Below, piece by piece: positions 24,872 to 33,194 of a stretch of 64,000 nucleotides of DNA. Made by a program: the position numbers and the translations under genes. Positions within the stretch are counted from its first letter, which is position 1; every line of letters begins with the position of its first letter. Under the pieces are notes generated by a model, which saw nothing but the letters and a program-made list of their open reading frames with translations, was not told the DNA's origin and searched no databases. The DNA is from Clostridia bacterium (lineage in GTDB: Bacteria; Bacillota; Clostridia; Oscillospirales; CAG-272). The DNA lies in the NCBI GenBank assembly GCA_017447775.1, contig JAFSMU010000001.1, positions 26,529 through 90,528 of the forward strand. Reading direction: 5' to 3'.

Positions 24872-25105
24872 CAAAAAATCCCGTGCAACAAATACTGCAC
24901 GGGCGAAATTTCGCGGTACCACCTTGCTTTGCGACGCGATCTCCCGCGCCGCCTTTGTAACCTTTTGCGGTCTGCGATATAACGGTCGCACCCGTTGCGC
25001 TCTCGCGCACCGCTCGCGGAATGTACTTTCCTTGCCCGCGCCCCTGTCTTGCACCGACCGACAGTTCTCTTTGCGCGCTTACAGATAAGGATTTTTTCCG
25101 TTCAT
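24872..25105 (-). ncRNA. T-box leader, predicted Tyr specifier (UAC)
   Basis: On the minus strand the conserved T-box sequence AAGGTGGTACCGCG is at 24912-24925. It is followed by the terminator CCCGTGCA/TGCACGGG plus T-run (24873-24903). Stem I base pairs CGGAA (25096-25100) with TTCCG (25017-25021), and TCCTT with AAGGA encloses a loop whose 3' side ends U-A-C-A. The specifier is thus read as UAC at 25023-25025, i.e. Tyr. Uncharged tRNA-Tyr would stabilise the antiterminator and switch on the importer operon. Confidence 0.9.
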
Positions 25106-25122
25106 CGCTTTTTGATACACCT

Positions 25123-25151
25123 ATTATACAAAACACCTCGAAAAATGTCAA
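25123..25151 (-). promoter_or_regulatory. Promoter of the T-box/ABC operon
   Basis: Minus strand consensus TTGACA, 17-nt spacer, TATAAT, directly upstream of Stem I. Confidence 0.9.
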
Positions 25152-25261
25152 TAGTTTTGTTGAGTAAAAAATAAATTTTTTTGAATTATCATTCGTTTTT
25201 CGTAAAAATTGCGAAATCGCCGCCCGAAATCGTGAAATGAACATATTTTTTTAATTCCCTA

Positions 25262-25290
25262 TTGAAAACGGCGCGTTTTTGTAGTAAAAT
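25262..25290 (+). promoter_or_regulatory. Promoter for argS-yebC
   Basis: TTGAAA, 17-nt spacer, TAAAAT, 43 nt before the argS ATG. Nothing else is evident between this and the divergent T-box promoter. Confidence 0.7.
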
Positions 25291-25332
25291 GATATTTGTA
25301 TTATTGTTATTATAGGTAAAAAGGACCTTTTT

Positions 25333-27042
25333 ATGAAAAAACTCAAAAAAAACATCGCATCATCGATTCTGCGCGCGATAAATTCCGCCTTTGCGGGAGC
25401 GGACACGCCGAGTGAGGCGGAGATCGTTTCGATGCTCGAATACCCGCCCGACGAAACGATGGGCGATCTTGCGTTTCCCTGCTTTAAGCTCAGCCGCGCG
25501 CTGAGAAAAGCGCCGCCCGTTATCGCCGCCGAGGTCGCAAAAGCGTTTGAATGCGACGGCGTTGAAAAGTGCGAGGTCGCGGGGGGATACCTCAATTTCC
25601 GCATTTCAAATTCGTATTACGCGGCGCTTGCGCCGAGGATCATCGCCGAGGGCGGCGAATACGGGCGCTCCCACGTCGGCGACGGCAAGACCGTCGTTCT
25701 CGATTATTCAGCGCCCAACATCTGCAAGCCGTTCCACATCGGACACCTTGCGTCGACTGTTATCGGCCATTCGCTGAAAATGATCCACGCCTTTTCGGGA
25801 TATAACTGCGTCGGCATAAATCACCTGGGCGACTGGGGAACGCAGTTCGGCAAACAGATCCTTGCGTACAAGCTGTGGGGCGATAAGGAAACAGTCGAGC
25901 GCGGCGGAGTTGACGAGCTTGTGCGCCTTTACGTCAAGTTCCACGCCGAGGCCGAAAACGACGACAGTCTGAACACCCGCGCGCGCGAGGAGTTCACAAA
26001 GCTTGAACACGGCGACGAGGAAAACACTGCGCTCTGGCGCTGGTTTGTAAAGATATCGCTTGACGAGTGCAACCGCACCTACGACAAGCTCGGGATCACA
26101 TTCGACAGCTATGCGGGCGAGTCGTTCTACACCGACAAAATGCCCGAGCAGGTCGAAAAGCTGAAAGAGTCCGGTCTGCTTAAAGTCGACAACGGCGCGT
26201 CTATCGTCGATCTTTCCGAATATAATATGCCGCCGTGCCTTATACTCAAATCAGACGGCTCCACTCTGTACCCGACGCGCGACATCGCCGCAGCGGTATA
26301 CAGGGACAGAACGTATCACTTCGACAAGTGCATTTACGTCACCGCATCTCAGCAGTGCCTCCATTTCGCACAGTGGTTCAAGGTCGTTGAGCTTATGGGA
26401 TATGACTTTTACGACAAGCTCGTTCACGTGCCTTACGGAATGGTCAGCATCGACGGTGCAAAGCTTGCAACGCGCACCGGCAACGTCATACTGATACGCG
26501 ATCTTATCGACGCGGCGGTTGAAAAAGTTGCCGCCGTCATCGACGAAAAGAACCCCGATCTTGAAAACCGCGAGCAAGTGGCGCAGGACGTAGGCGTCGG
26601 CGCGATAGTGTTCCATTATCTGCTTAACAGCCGGATAAAAGACACAAACTTCATCATGGACGACGCGCTCTCCTTTGACGGAAGCACCGGGCCTTACGCG
26701 CAGTATACGTACGCGCGCACCTGCTCTCTTATCGAAAAAGCGGGCGATATCAAAAACGCAAACGTTACGGTAACCGAACCGTCCGAGGCGGCGCTTATGA
26801 AAACGCTCTCGCGCTTTGAAGAAGTTGTCGACGCGGCGCTGCGCGACTACGAGCCGTCGACGATAACGAGATACATCATCGACGTGTGCGTCGCGTTCAA
26901 CCGCTTCTATCAGGACTGCAAGATACTCGGCGCTGAAAACGACGACGTGCGCGCCTCTCGCGTATCGCTTGTAAAAGCGACCAACACCGTTCTTGCTAAC
27001 GCGCTTCCGCTCATCTGCATGAAAACACCGAAGAAAATTTAA
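25333..27042 (+). CDS. argS: Arginyl-tRNA synthetase
   Basis: A 569-residue class I synthetase. The N-terminal Add-1 domain recognises the tRNA D-loop. The HIGH signature is FHIGHLAST near residue 136, and KLATRTGNVILI near 378-389 replaces the KMSKS loop as usual for ArgRS. The C-terminal DALR anticodon-binding domain carries SFDGSTGPYAQYTYAR. It charges tRNA-Arg. yebC follows after 20 nt. Confidence 0.97.
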   Translation: MKKLKKNIASSILRAINSAFAGADTPSEAEIVSMLEYPPDETMGDLAFPCFKLSRALRKAPPVIAAEVAKAFECDGVEKCEVAGGYLNFRISNSYYAALAPRIIAEGGEYGRSHVGDGKTVVLDYSAPNICKPFHIGHLASTVIGHSLKMIHAFSGYNCVGINHLGDWGTQFGKQILAYKLWGDKETVERGGVDELVRLYVKFHAEAENDDSLNTRAREEFTKLEHGDEENTALWRWFVKISLDECNRTYDKLGITFDSYAGESFYTDKMPEQVEKLKESGLLKVDNGASIVDLSEYNMPPCLILKSDGSTLYPTRDIAAAVYRDRTYHFDKCIYVTASQQCLHFAQWFKVVELMGYDFYDKLVHVPYGMVSIDGAKLATRTGNVILIRDLIDAAVEKVAAVIDEKNPDLENREQVAQDVGVGAIVFHYLLNSRIKDTNFIMDDALSFDGSTGPYAQYTYARTCSLIEKAGDIKNANVTVTEPSEAALMKTLSRFEEVVDAALRDYEPSTITRYIIDVCVAFNRFYQDCKILGAENDDVRASRVSLVKATNTVLANALPLICMKTPKKI

Positions 27043-27062
27043 TCCAAAGGGAGAAAAAATAT

Positions 27063-27803
27063 ATGTCAGGACATAGCAAATGGAAAAACATAATGCATAA
27101 AAAGGAAAAGACCGACGCGCAGCGCGCCAGCGTCTTTACCAAAATAGGCAAGGAGATCGCCATCGCCGTTAAAGAGGGCGGCCCGGATCCCGTATCCAAC
27201 TCAAAGCTCCGCGACCTTATAACAAAGGCGAAGTCGAACAACGTGCCCAACGACAACATCGATCGCATAATCAAAAAAGCGTCGGGCGCCGACGCCGTTG
27301 CATACGAAGAGCTTGTATATGAGGGCTACGGCCCGTCGGGCGTCGCAGTCATCGTTGAGGCGGCGACCGACAGCAAAAACCGCACGGCAGGCAACGTCCG
27401 TCACGCATTTGACAAATTCGGCGGCAACCTCGGCCAGACGGGATGCGTAAGCTTCCTCTTCTCCGAAAAAGGAGTCATTGTCGTATCCGAGCTTGACGAA
27501 TACGGCGACAAGGTAGTCGACGGCGACAAGCTGATGGAGGACGCGCTCGAAGCGGGCGCGGCTGATTTCCTTGAGGACGAGCATATGTACACAATTTACA
27601 CCGAGCCTGACGATCTTACGGCGGTTTCGGACGCTCTTACGGGGCTTGGCTACACGCTTGAAAGCGCCGAAAAAGCGAAGGTTCCTTCAACGTACGTAAC
27701 GCTTGACAATCCCGAGGACGTTGAAAAGATGGAAAAGCTTATCGACTATCTCGACGAGGACGACGACGTCGTAAACGTATATCACAACTGGGACGAAGCT
27801 TAA
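27063..27803 (+). CDS. yebC: YebC/PmpR family protein
   Basis: 246 residues. It begins SGHSKWKNIMHKKEKTDAQR, the canonical YebC N-terminus, followed by RDLITKAKSNNVPNDNIDR and YEGYGPSGVAVIVEAATD. The acidic domain 3 is present to the end. Family members are DNA-binding regulators or, in recent work on this family, ribosome-associated factors that relieve stalling at proline stretches. Operon with argS is consistent with a translation role (inference). Confidence 0.95.
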   Translation: MSGHSKWKNIMHKKEKTDAQRASVFTKIGKEIAIAVKEGGPDPVSNSKLRDLITKAKSNNVPNDNIDRIIKKASGADAVAYEELVYEGYGPSGVAVIVEAATDSKNRTAGNVRHAFDKFGGNLGQTGCVSFLFSEKGVIVVSELDEYGDKVVDGDKLMEDALEAGAADFLEDEHMYTIYTEPDDLTAVSDALTGLGYTLESAEKAKVPSTYVTLDNPEDVEKMEKLIDYLDEDDDVVNVYHNWDEA

Positions 27804-27811
27804 AATCAAAC

Positions 27812-27837
27812 AAAAAGCACCCTGCGGGGTGCTTTTT
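27812..27837. terminator. Bidirectional terminator, yebC / GH10
   Basis: GCACCC-TGCG-GGGTGC extended by A5/T7 runs between two convergent genes. Confidence 0.9.
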
Positions 27838-29172
27838 TTAGATTCTTATTCTGATTTTGTTTTCGCCCGTTTCGCAAAGCGACACTTTTGCGGGAACGAC
27901 CTTTCCGTCGGCGTATACCTTTATATCATAGTCGCCGTAAAACCCGCGGAACGTCGCCGCGCCGCCGTGTGAAACGACCTTTTCCGACGTGTGCCACTGC
28001 TTGTTTATCAAATCAGATAGCGCGCGATATACAGGTTTTTCAGTCATATCAAAGCGAAGCATTGCGCCATAGTAAATATTTTCCCCTTTTGTCATGTCTC
28101 CCGGCTCGCCGCCGTTTGGCATATATCCGTAACCGTCGACAAGATTCCAGTATATTATCGCCTCCATTGAAGGATGCGAAAACATCACTTTGTAAAGCTC
28201 TGTCGTAAGCTCCGCCTGAAGCTCCTCGTCTTTCGGGGAAGCAGATCGCGCCGGAATTGTCATTTCCGTGATCTGGATTTTTTTACCCAAGCGAGAAAAC
28301 AAATCATACAGTTCCCTCAGCCGACGCGGATTGAATTTCTGCGCCGCGTGCGCCTTCTCCGCTTCTTCGGGGAAGAAGCAGTGGAACTGCATCCCGATCG
28401 AATCGAGGTGCGTTATCGAGCGGAGCAACCGCTCTATTTGCATATAGTAGTAATTTCTCGTGTGCGCCGCCGGATCCCATATATTGTAGTCGTTTATGAT
28501 AAGGCGGTTGTTCGGGAAAAATTTGTCCGCCTGCTCAAAACTCCATTCGACGAAGTCGTCCTCCATGAAGAACGGCGATTTGTGCCACATCTGAAGCGTT
28601 TCGTTCGTCACCTCCATGCTCGGTATCCTGCCCGCATACCGTTCGGAAATCACGCGGAAGCGCTCGGTGAGCGCCTCTTTCATTTCGGGAACGCTGAGCT
28701 TTTGCGCCCAATCGGGTATGAGCGTGTCGTAGTTAAGGCAATGGAGTTTCGGCTCGATGCCGTGTGCCTCGCAATATTCCAGGCACAGATCTATCGGCGG
28801 GCGGCGATACATCTTCGGCGAATCCTTGTCGAACCGGTAAACGCCGCGCTGTGGCTCCGTCGCGTCCCAGTAGAACGGGAGCGTGGCAAGATTGAACAAT
28901 GCCGAAAACTTTTCTTTGTATATTTCGTTTTTCCATTCGTCTTCAAATTCGTCGAGCATGAAAATGTTTGCGCCGAATCTGAACGCGTGGCTCGTCTGTT
29001 CCGCCTCGACCGCGATTCTTTCCGGCACCTTTCCGTCTGAGATAACCTCGACGGTACAGTCGCCCTTTCTGTATTTTTCGATCCCTTCGCGAACGATCTT
29101 TTCATTTTCCTCGCGCTGCTCGTCAAAATACTTCATGACAACGTCGCGCCTTGATAAATTCTCCTCGCTCAT
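27838..29172 (-). CDS. GH10 family glycosidase, endo-1,4-beta-xylanase-like
   Basis: About 444 residues. An N-terminal region with a small CBM-like beta domain (residues 30-70) precedes a TIM barrel. The acid/base Glu is in EVTNETLQMW (VTNE for the usual VNE) and the nucleophile Glu in IQITEMTIPA (ITE). Also present are HCLNYDTLIPDW and IIYWNLVDGYGY, typical of GH10. No signal peptide, so it acts on imported xylo-oligosaccharides. The ATG at 29172 is preferred because GAGGAG of the upstream 21-nt repeat unit lies 9 nt before it; the ATG at 29193, which overlaps the M20 stop, lacks a good ribosome site. Confidence 0.87.
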   Translation of the reverse strand: MSEENLSRRDVVMKYFDEQREENEKIVREGIEKYRKGDCTVEVISDGKVPERIAVEAEQTSHAFRFGANIFMLDEFEDEWKNEIYKEKFSALFNLATLPFYWDATEPQRGVYRFDKDSPKMYRRPPIDLCLEYCEAHGIEPKLHCLNYDTLIPDWAQKLSVPEMKEALTERFRVISERYAGRIPSMEVTNETLQMWHKSPFFMEDDFVEWSFEQADKFFPNNRLIINDYNIWDPAAHTRNYYYMQIERLLRSITHLDSIGMQFHCFFPEEAEKAHAAQKFNPRRLRELYDLFSRLGKKIQITEMTIPARSASPKDEELQAELTTELYKVMFSHPSMEAIIYWNLVDGYGYMPNGGEPGDMTKGENIYYGAMLRFDMTEKPVYRALSDLINKQWHTSEKVVSHGGAATFRGFYGDYDIKVYADGKVVPAKVSLCETGENKIRIRI

Positions 29173-29193
29173 CGATAAATTCTCCTCGCTCAT
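29152..29193 (-). repeat. 21-nt tandem duplication at the GH10 start
   Basis: Two adjacent units (29173-29193 and 29152-29172) each encode M-S-E-E-N-L-S and each contain a GAGGAG. One unit therefore supplies the ribosome site for the start codon of the next. Confidence 0.9.
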
Positions 29194-30569
29194 TTGCAAA
29201 GTCTGATTATCGCGTCGGCGTACATACGCGCGTTCATTTTGAACAGATCGACCGACATACGCTCGTTTGCGCCGTGCATATTGTTTTCGTCGCCGATGAA
29301 CTCCGCGCCGAATGCGACGCCGCCCTCCGTTTCGTGAACGTAAGTTCCGCCGCCGATGGCGATGCAGCGTCCGCGCTTGCCGGTGATATGCTCGTATGAT
29401 TCAAGCAGTGTCTTTACAAAATCGCCGTTGCCGTCAACGCAGTGCCCTTCAACGCCGCCAAACGCCGTGATAAGTGCGCCGGCTTTGCCGATGGTCTTTT
29501 CAAGCGTTACGCGTACCTTTTCAACGCTTGACGTTACGGGGAAGCGGATATCGAACTTTCCGCGGTACGTTTTGCCGTCAAACGACGCTATGCTGTGCAC
29601 AAGCGTGAGCGCGCCCGAAACGTCGTCGCTCATTTTAACTCCCGCATGCTCGCCGTCAGACTCGCCAAACGGGAAGAGTGTCGATATTTTTTCAAAATCG
29701 CCGACTTCGAGCAAGGAAAGAATTTTCAGCGCCGCCGTGACCGCGTTGACCCCGCCGTTGGGCTGGGACGCGTGCGCGCTCTTTCCGCGCACACCGACGT
29801 TGAGCGCGCCGTCTTTTTCGGCGCATTCAACCGATATGCCGGGGACCTGCCTTGCCGCTTTTTCGACCTCGCTTTGATCAACGCCGCAAAGTGACATATC
29901 GCAAATTGCGGGAACGGCGTTGACAACGTCGCCGCCCGAAAGCGAGAGAAGAGTGCGGTCGCCAAGCGTCGGGACAAATTCAAACTCGCCGCGTATCATT
30001 CCCTTTTCAACGTTGATGACGGGGTATGAGCCGTCGGGAGTGAACAGGCGCTGCGGCAGCGCCTCTTTTTTTCTGTAATACGCAAGATCCGCCGAGCCGT
30101 TTTCCTCGTCCGTTCCGACGATAAAGCGCACGTTTTGCGAAAGCGAAACGCCGAGCTTTTTGAGCGCATACATCGCGTAAAGCACGGAAACGGCGGGGCC
30201 TTTGTCGTCTATCGCGCCGCGCCCGTAAAGATAGCCGCGGCTGAGCGTAAGCTCAAACGGCGGCGTGCGCCAGCCCGTATTGCCGACGGGGACGACGTCA
30301 AGGTGGCAAAGAATGCCGAGCGTCGGCTCGCCTTCGGAATAGAGGTCGATCGTTCCGACGTGGTTTTCGTGGTTTTTCACCGTAAAGCCCATCGTGCGCG
30401 CTATTTCAAGGAATTTTTCAAGCGCGCGCGCCGGCTCTCGCCCAAACGGGTAATTCGGCTCCGCCTCGCCTTTTACGCTCGGTATTTTCACAAGCTCGGA
30501 TAGCGTGCGGATCATATCGCCGGTGTTATTTTCAATAAATTTTCCTATTTTAAGTTCAGCTCCGTCCAT
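29190..30569 (-). CDS. M20 family dipeptidase, Sapep/PepV type
   Basis: 459 residues. Metal ligands and catalytic residues are visible: HLDVVP near residue 90, GRGAIDDKGP near 116-125 with the bridging Asp, and GTDEENGS near 152-159 with the catalytic Glu. A lid/dimerisation domain occupies roughly 185-370. Cytoplasmic Mn- or Zn-dependent hydrolysis of dipeptides is expected. Middle gene of a three-gene operon: 14 nt after the phosphoribosyltransferase, overlapping the first GH10 ATG. Confidence 0.9.
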   Translation of the reverse strand: MDGAELKIGKFIENNTGDMIRTLSELVKIPSVKGEAEPNYPFGREPARALEKFLEIARTMGFTVKNHENHVGTIDLYSEGEPTLGILCHLDVVPVGNTGWRTPPFELTLSRGYLYGRGAIDDKGPAVSVLYAMYALKKLGVSLSQNVRFIVGTDEENGSADLAYYRKKEALPQRLFTPDGSYPVINVEKGMIRGEFEFVPTLGDRTLLSLSGGDVVNAVPAICDMSLCGVDQSEVEKAARQVPGISVECAEKDGALNVGVRGKSAHASQPNGGVNAVTAALKILSLLEVGDFEKISTLFPFGESDGEHAGVKMSDDVSGALTLVHSIASFDGKTYRGKFDIRFPVTSSVEKVRVTLEKTIGKAGALITAFGGVEGHCVDGNGDFVKTLLESYEHITGKRGRCIAIGGGTYVHETEGGVAFGAEFIGDENNMHGANERMSVDLFKMNARMYADAIIRLCK

Positions 30570-30583
30570 ATAGAGCCTCCTTT

Positions 30584-31141
30584 TTATATTTCGTTGCCCT
30601 CACTGTCGAAAAGAGGAAGGTATTCAAGATATTTTATATCCTTGCGGTCGCGCGCTTCGCCCTCCGCAAGTATGCAAAGCTGACCGACGATATTGCCGCC
30701 CGCCTCGCCAACAAGTTGTTCAAGAGCGGAAAGCGATTCGCCCGTTGAAATAACGTCGTCGACGATAACTACTCTTTTTCCTTTCATTCTCTTGACGTCA
30801 TCGCCGTCGATATAAAGAGACTGCTCACCCTCGGTTGTAATTGAGTGAACGGTTGATTTGAGTATATTTTTCATATAAAGTTTCGGTTTTTTTCTTGCAA
30901 GCACGTATGTGTTCTCGCCGGTCTGGCGCGCCATTTCGTGAATAAGCGGTATACCCTTGCTCTCGGCAGTTATCATAACGTCGTGTTCCGGCAGCATCTT
31001 TATAAGCTCGCGCGCGCAGTGGACCGTAAGCTCAACGTCACCGAAAATGACGAATGCGCCGATCTGAAGTTTGTCGTTAAGCGGGCAAAGGGGCAGATCG
31101 CGCTCCATGCCCTTGATGTTAATTCTGTAATACTCTTTCAT
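30584..31141 (-). CDS. Phosphoribosyltransferase family protein, APRT/Xpt-like
   Basis: 185 residues. The PRPP-binding motif is VVIVDDVISTGES near residues 121-133. The upstream segments ITAESKGIPLIHEMAR and VLARKKPKLYMKN match the purine PRTase type I fold of adenine/xanthine enzymes. Base specificity is not decidable here. It opens the operon with the M20 peptidase and GH10 gene and has its own divergent promoter opposite the pheST leader. Confidence 0.86.
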   Translation of the reverse strand: MKEYYRINIKGMERDLPLCPLNDKLQIGAFVIFGDVELTVHCARELIKMLPEHDVMITAESKGIPLIHEMARQTGENTYVLARKKPKLYMKNILKSTVHSITTEGEQSLYIDGDDVKRMKGKRVVIVDDVISTGESLSALEQLVGEAGGNIVGQLCILAEGEARDRKDIKYLEYLPLFDSEGNEI

Positions 31142-31173
31142 GTTATGCCTCCAAAGTATATTGTAACATATTG

Positions 31174-31202
31174 ATTTTATATCTAAACTGTCAAAAAGTC
31201 AA
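31174..31202 (-). promoter_or_regulatory. Promoter for the PRT-M20-GH10 operon
   Basis: Minus strand TTGACT, 17-nt spacer, TAAAAT, 33 nt before the ATG. Confidence 0.65.
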
Positions 31203-31220
31203 TAAAAATCTAAAATCATC

Positions 31221-31249
31221 TTGCAATTTTGCTTTTTTGGTGATATAAT
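31221..31249 (+). promoter_or_regulatory. Promoter for the pheST T-box transcript
   Basis: TTGCAA, 17-nt spacer, consensus TATAAT, just upstream of Stem I. Confidence 0.8.
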
Positions 31250-31264
31250 CAAGCCATAATATAA

Positions 31265-31477
31265 TAATTGCGAAGAAAAAGCGGCAAATTTGCACTGTTT
31301 TATACAGAGATCTCCGCCCCGGCTGAAAGCGGAGAAAAACGGCAAACGCGCCTTTCACTTTGGAGCATCGGCTCTGCCGACGTTTGCCGCGTTAAGGCAA
31401 GAGTGCCCGACGCGCGTCGGGAATTTGGGTGGTACCGCGGAGATTCCTTCGTCCCATTTGGGACGTGGGATTTTTTG
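31265..31477 (+). ncRNA. T-box leader, predicted Phe specifier (UUC)
   Basis: T-box sequence TGGGTGGTACCGCG at 31426-31439; terminator GTCCC-ATTT-GGGAC followed by T6 (31451-31476). The Stem I base pairs CGAAG (31271-31275) with CUUUG (31358-31362). The nucleotides just before the 3' strand are U-U-C-A, so the specifier is UUC at 31354-31356, i.e. Phe, which fits pheS and pheT downstream. Uncharged tRNA-Phe would prevent termination. Confidence 0.93.
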
Positions 31478-31530
31478 TTTTTGAACGCGCGGCTTCGCGC
31501 CGCTTATATTTTCATTATCAGGAGGGTTAT

Positions 31531-32118
31531 ATGCGACTGGGACGTCCGAGAGTGCCTACACAGGTAGATATACTGATTACCGTCATCTTTCTTGCTTCCA
31601 TAGGTCTTACAGCCGGCATCGCCATGAAAAAAACGCCGTTTATCGTTATCTTTTCCATATCGCTTGCAATAGCCGTTGTTTTTCTGCCGATTTTCATTAT
31701 AAAAATGATAAGAAACTCCGACTCGGAATCGCACGATGAAACAGCACCGGGCTTTTATCTGAAAAGAAAGTACGACAAGGTGTTCAAAAGCATTATCGGG
31801 GAACGGTACAAGTTAAAGAAAAGGAAGGAGCTTTCCGACACGTTCAACACGCTCGGGCTCGGGACGTATTCAGACGATTTTTTCAGTAGCATTCTTTACG
31901 GTGTTTTCAGCACCGGAGGCGCGCTGTTGCTGCTTGTTGAGCTTAACGGGACCGACACGTTTCTCGGGAAAAAACAAAGCCAGCGTCTGTGCGAAATATT
32001 TGCCGAAGCGGGAGTAACTCTTGTCAACATATATTCTACAGGCGGTCCCGACGCTATCTATATCAGAAAGGTTTTAGGCAGACACATAAAAATCGACGGG
32101 TACCCAAATTCATGGTAA
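31531..32118 (+). CDS. Unknown two-TM protein with a possible DUF2726-like domain
   Basis: 195 residues. Two adjacent hydrophobic segments (about residues 15-33 and 40-60) are followed by a basic linker and a soluble domain. The pattern ALLLLVELNGTDTFLG...AEAGVTLVNIY loosely resembles the IELDG...AGIPLLRI core of DUF2726 (restriction-nuclease-like fold), but key residues are not certain. It is the first gene after the Phe T-box and 53 nt before pheS, so it should respond to phenylalanine starvation. The start at 31531 follows GGAGGG. Function unknown. Confidence 0.75.
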   Translation: MRLGRPRVPTQVDILITVIFLASIGLTAGIAMKKTPFIVIFSISLAIAVVFLPIFIIKMIRNSDSESHDETAPGFYLKRKYDKVFKSIIGERYKLKKRKELSDTFNTLGLGTYSDDFFSSILYGVFSTGGALLLLVELNGTDTFLGKKQSQRLCEIFAEAGVTLVNIYSTGGPDAIYIRKVLGRHIKIDGYPNSW

Positions 32119-32171
32119 GAAAACTTACAAACAGAAAATAAAAAAACACACATATATCAAAGGAGAAAACA

Positions 32172-33182
32172 ATGAAAGAACTTATCGAAAAGCTGAGGGC
32201 AAAAGCGATAGAAGAGCTTGCGTCAAGCGACGACATCGAGGCGCTTCGCATAAAGTACCTCGGCAAAAAGGGCGAGCTTACGGCGCTTCTTCGCGGTATG
32301 GGATCGGTTTCCCCCGAGGAACGCCCGAAGATCGGGCAAATGGTAAACGAGATGCGCGAGTATCTTGAACAAGCCATCGACAAAAAGAAAACGGAGCTTG
32401 CCGAGGCGGCGCTTGAAGCAAAGCTTGCCGCGCAGACGCTTGACGTTACCGTTCCCGGCAAGGAAATACCCGTCGGCCGCCGTCATCCTCTGGCGCAGAC
32501 GGAAAGAACGATGCGCGACGTATTCGTAGGACTCGGCTTTACAGTCGCCGAGGGGCCGGAGGTCGAGTACGACTATTACAACTTTGAGGCGCTCAATCTT
32601 CCGAAGAATCACCCCGCGCGCGACACGCAGGACACGTTCTATATAACGGACAACATTCTTCTCCGCTCGCAGACATCTCCGGTTCAGGTGCGCGTTATGG
32701 AGAACAAAAAGCCGCCGATACGCATAATCTCCCCGGGGCGCGTTTACCGCGCAGACCCCGCCGACGCTTCGCACTCGCCGATATTCCATCAGCTTGAAGG
32801 ACTTTGCGTTGACAAGGGCATCACGATGAGCGACCTTAAAGGCGTGCTTGAACTCTTTGCAAAGCGTATGTTCGGCGAGAACACGCGCGTGCGCTTCCGC
32901 CCGCATCACTTCCCGTTCACAGAGCCGTCAGCCGAGGTCGACGTTTCGTGCTTTGTCTGCGGCGGCAAGGGATGCCGTCTTTGCAAGGGCGAGGGTTGGA
33001 TAGAAATTCTCGGCGCGGGCATGGTCCACCCGTTCGTGCTTTCAAACTGCGGCATCGATCCCGAGGAATACTCCGGCTTTGCATTCGGCGTCGGAATCGA
33101 GAGAGTTGCGATGATAACGCTCGGCATCGACGATATGCGTCTGCTTTACGAAAACGACGAGAGATTCCTCTCTCAGTTTTAA
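32172..33182 (+). CDS. pheS: Phenylalanyl-tRNA synthetase alpha subunit
   Basis: 336 residues. An N-terminal coiled-coil arm (residues 1-85) contacts tRNA. The class II catalytic core includes motif 2 around [22 protein letters not shown] and motif 3 [13 protein letters not shown] near the end. A Cys cluster, [17 protein letters not shown], lies in the insertion between them, as in many bacterial PheS. With PheT it forms the alpha2beta2 enzyme. pheT follows after 12 nt. Confidence 0.97.
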   Translation: MKELIEKLRAKAIEELASSDDIEALRIKYLGKKGELTALLRGMGSVSPEERPKIGQMVNEMREYLEQAIDKKKTELAEAALEAKLAAQTLDVTVPGKEIPVGRRHPLAQTERTMRDVFVGLGFTVAEGPEVEYDYYNFEALNLPKNHPARDTQDTFYITDNILLRSQTSPVQVRVMENKKPPIRIISPGRVYRADPADASHSPIFHQLEGLCVDKGITMSDLKGVLELFAKRMFGENTRVRFRPHHFPFTEPSAEVDVSCFVCGGKGCRLCKGEGWIEILGAGMVHPFVLSNCGIDPEEYSGFAFGVGIERVAMITLGIDDMRLLYENDERFLSQF

Positions 33183-33194
33183 GGAGGTGTAAGT

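Noticed and set aside
24827..25054. Longer start for the substrate-binding protein
   Set aside because: It would translate through the T-box and its terminator; the ATG at 24826 has a signal peptide and AAGGAG.
30135..30503. Plus-strand ORFs opposite the M20 and GH10 genes
   Set aside because: They are complementary-strand shadows of well-supported genes, with basic low-complexity translations and no ribosome sites.
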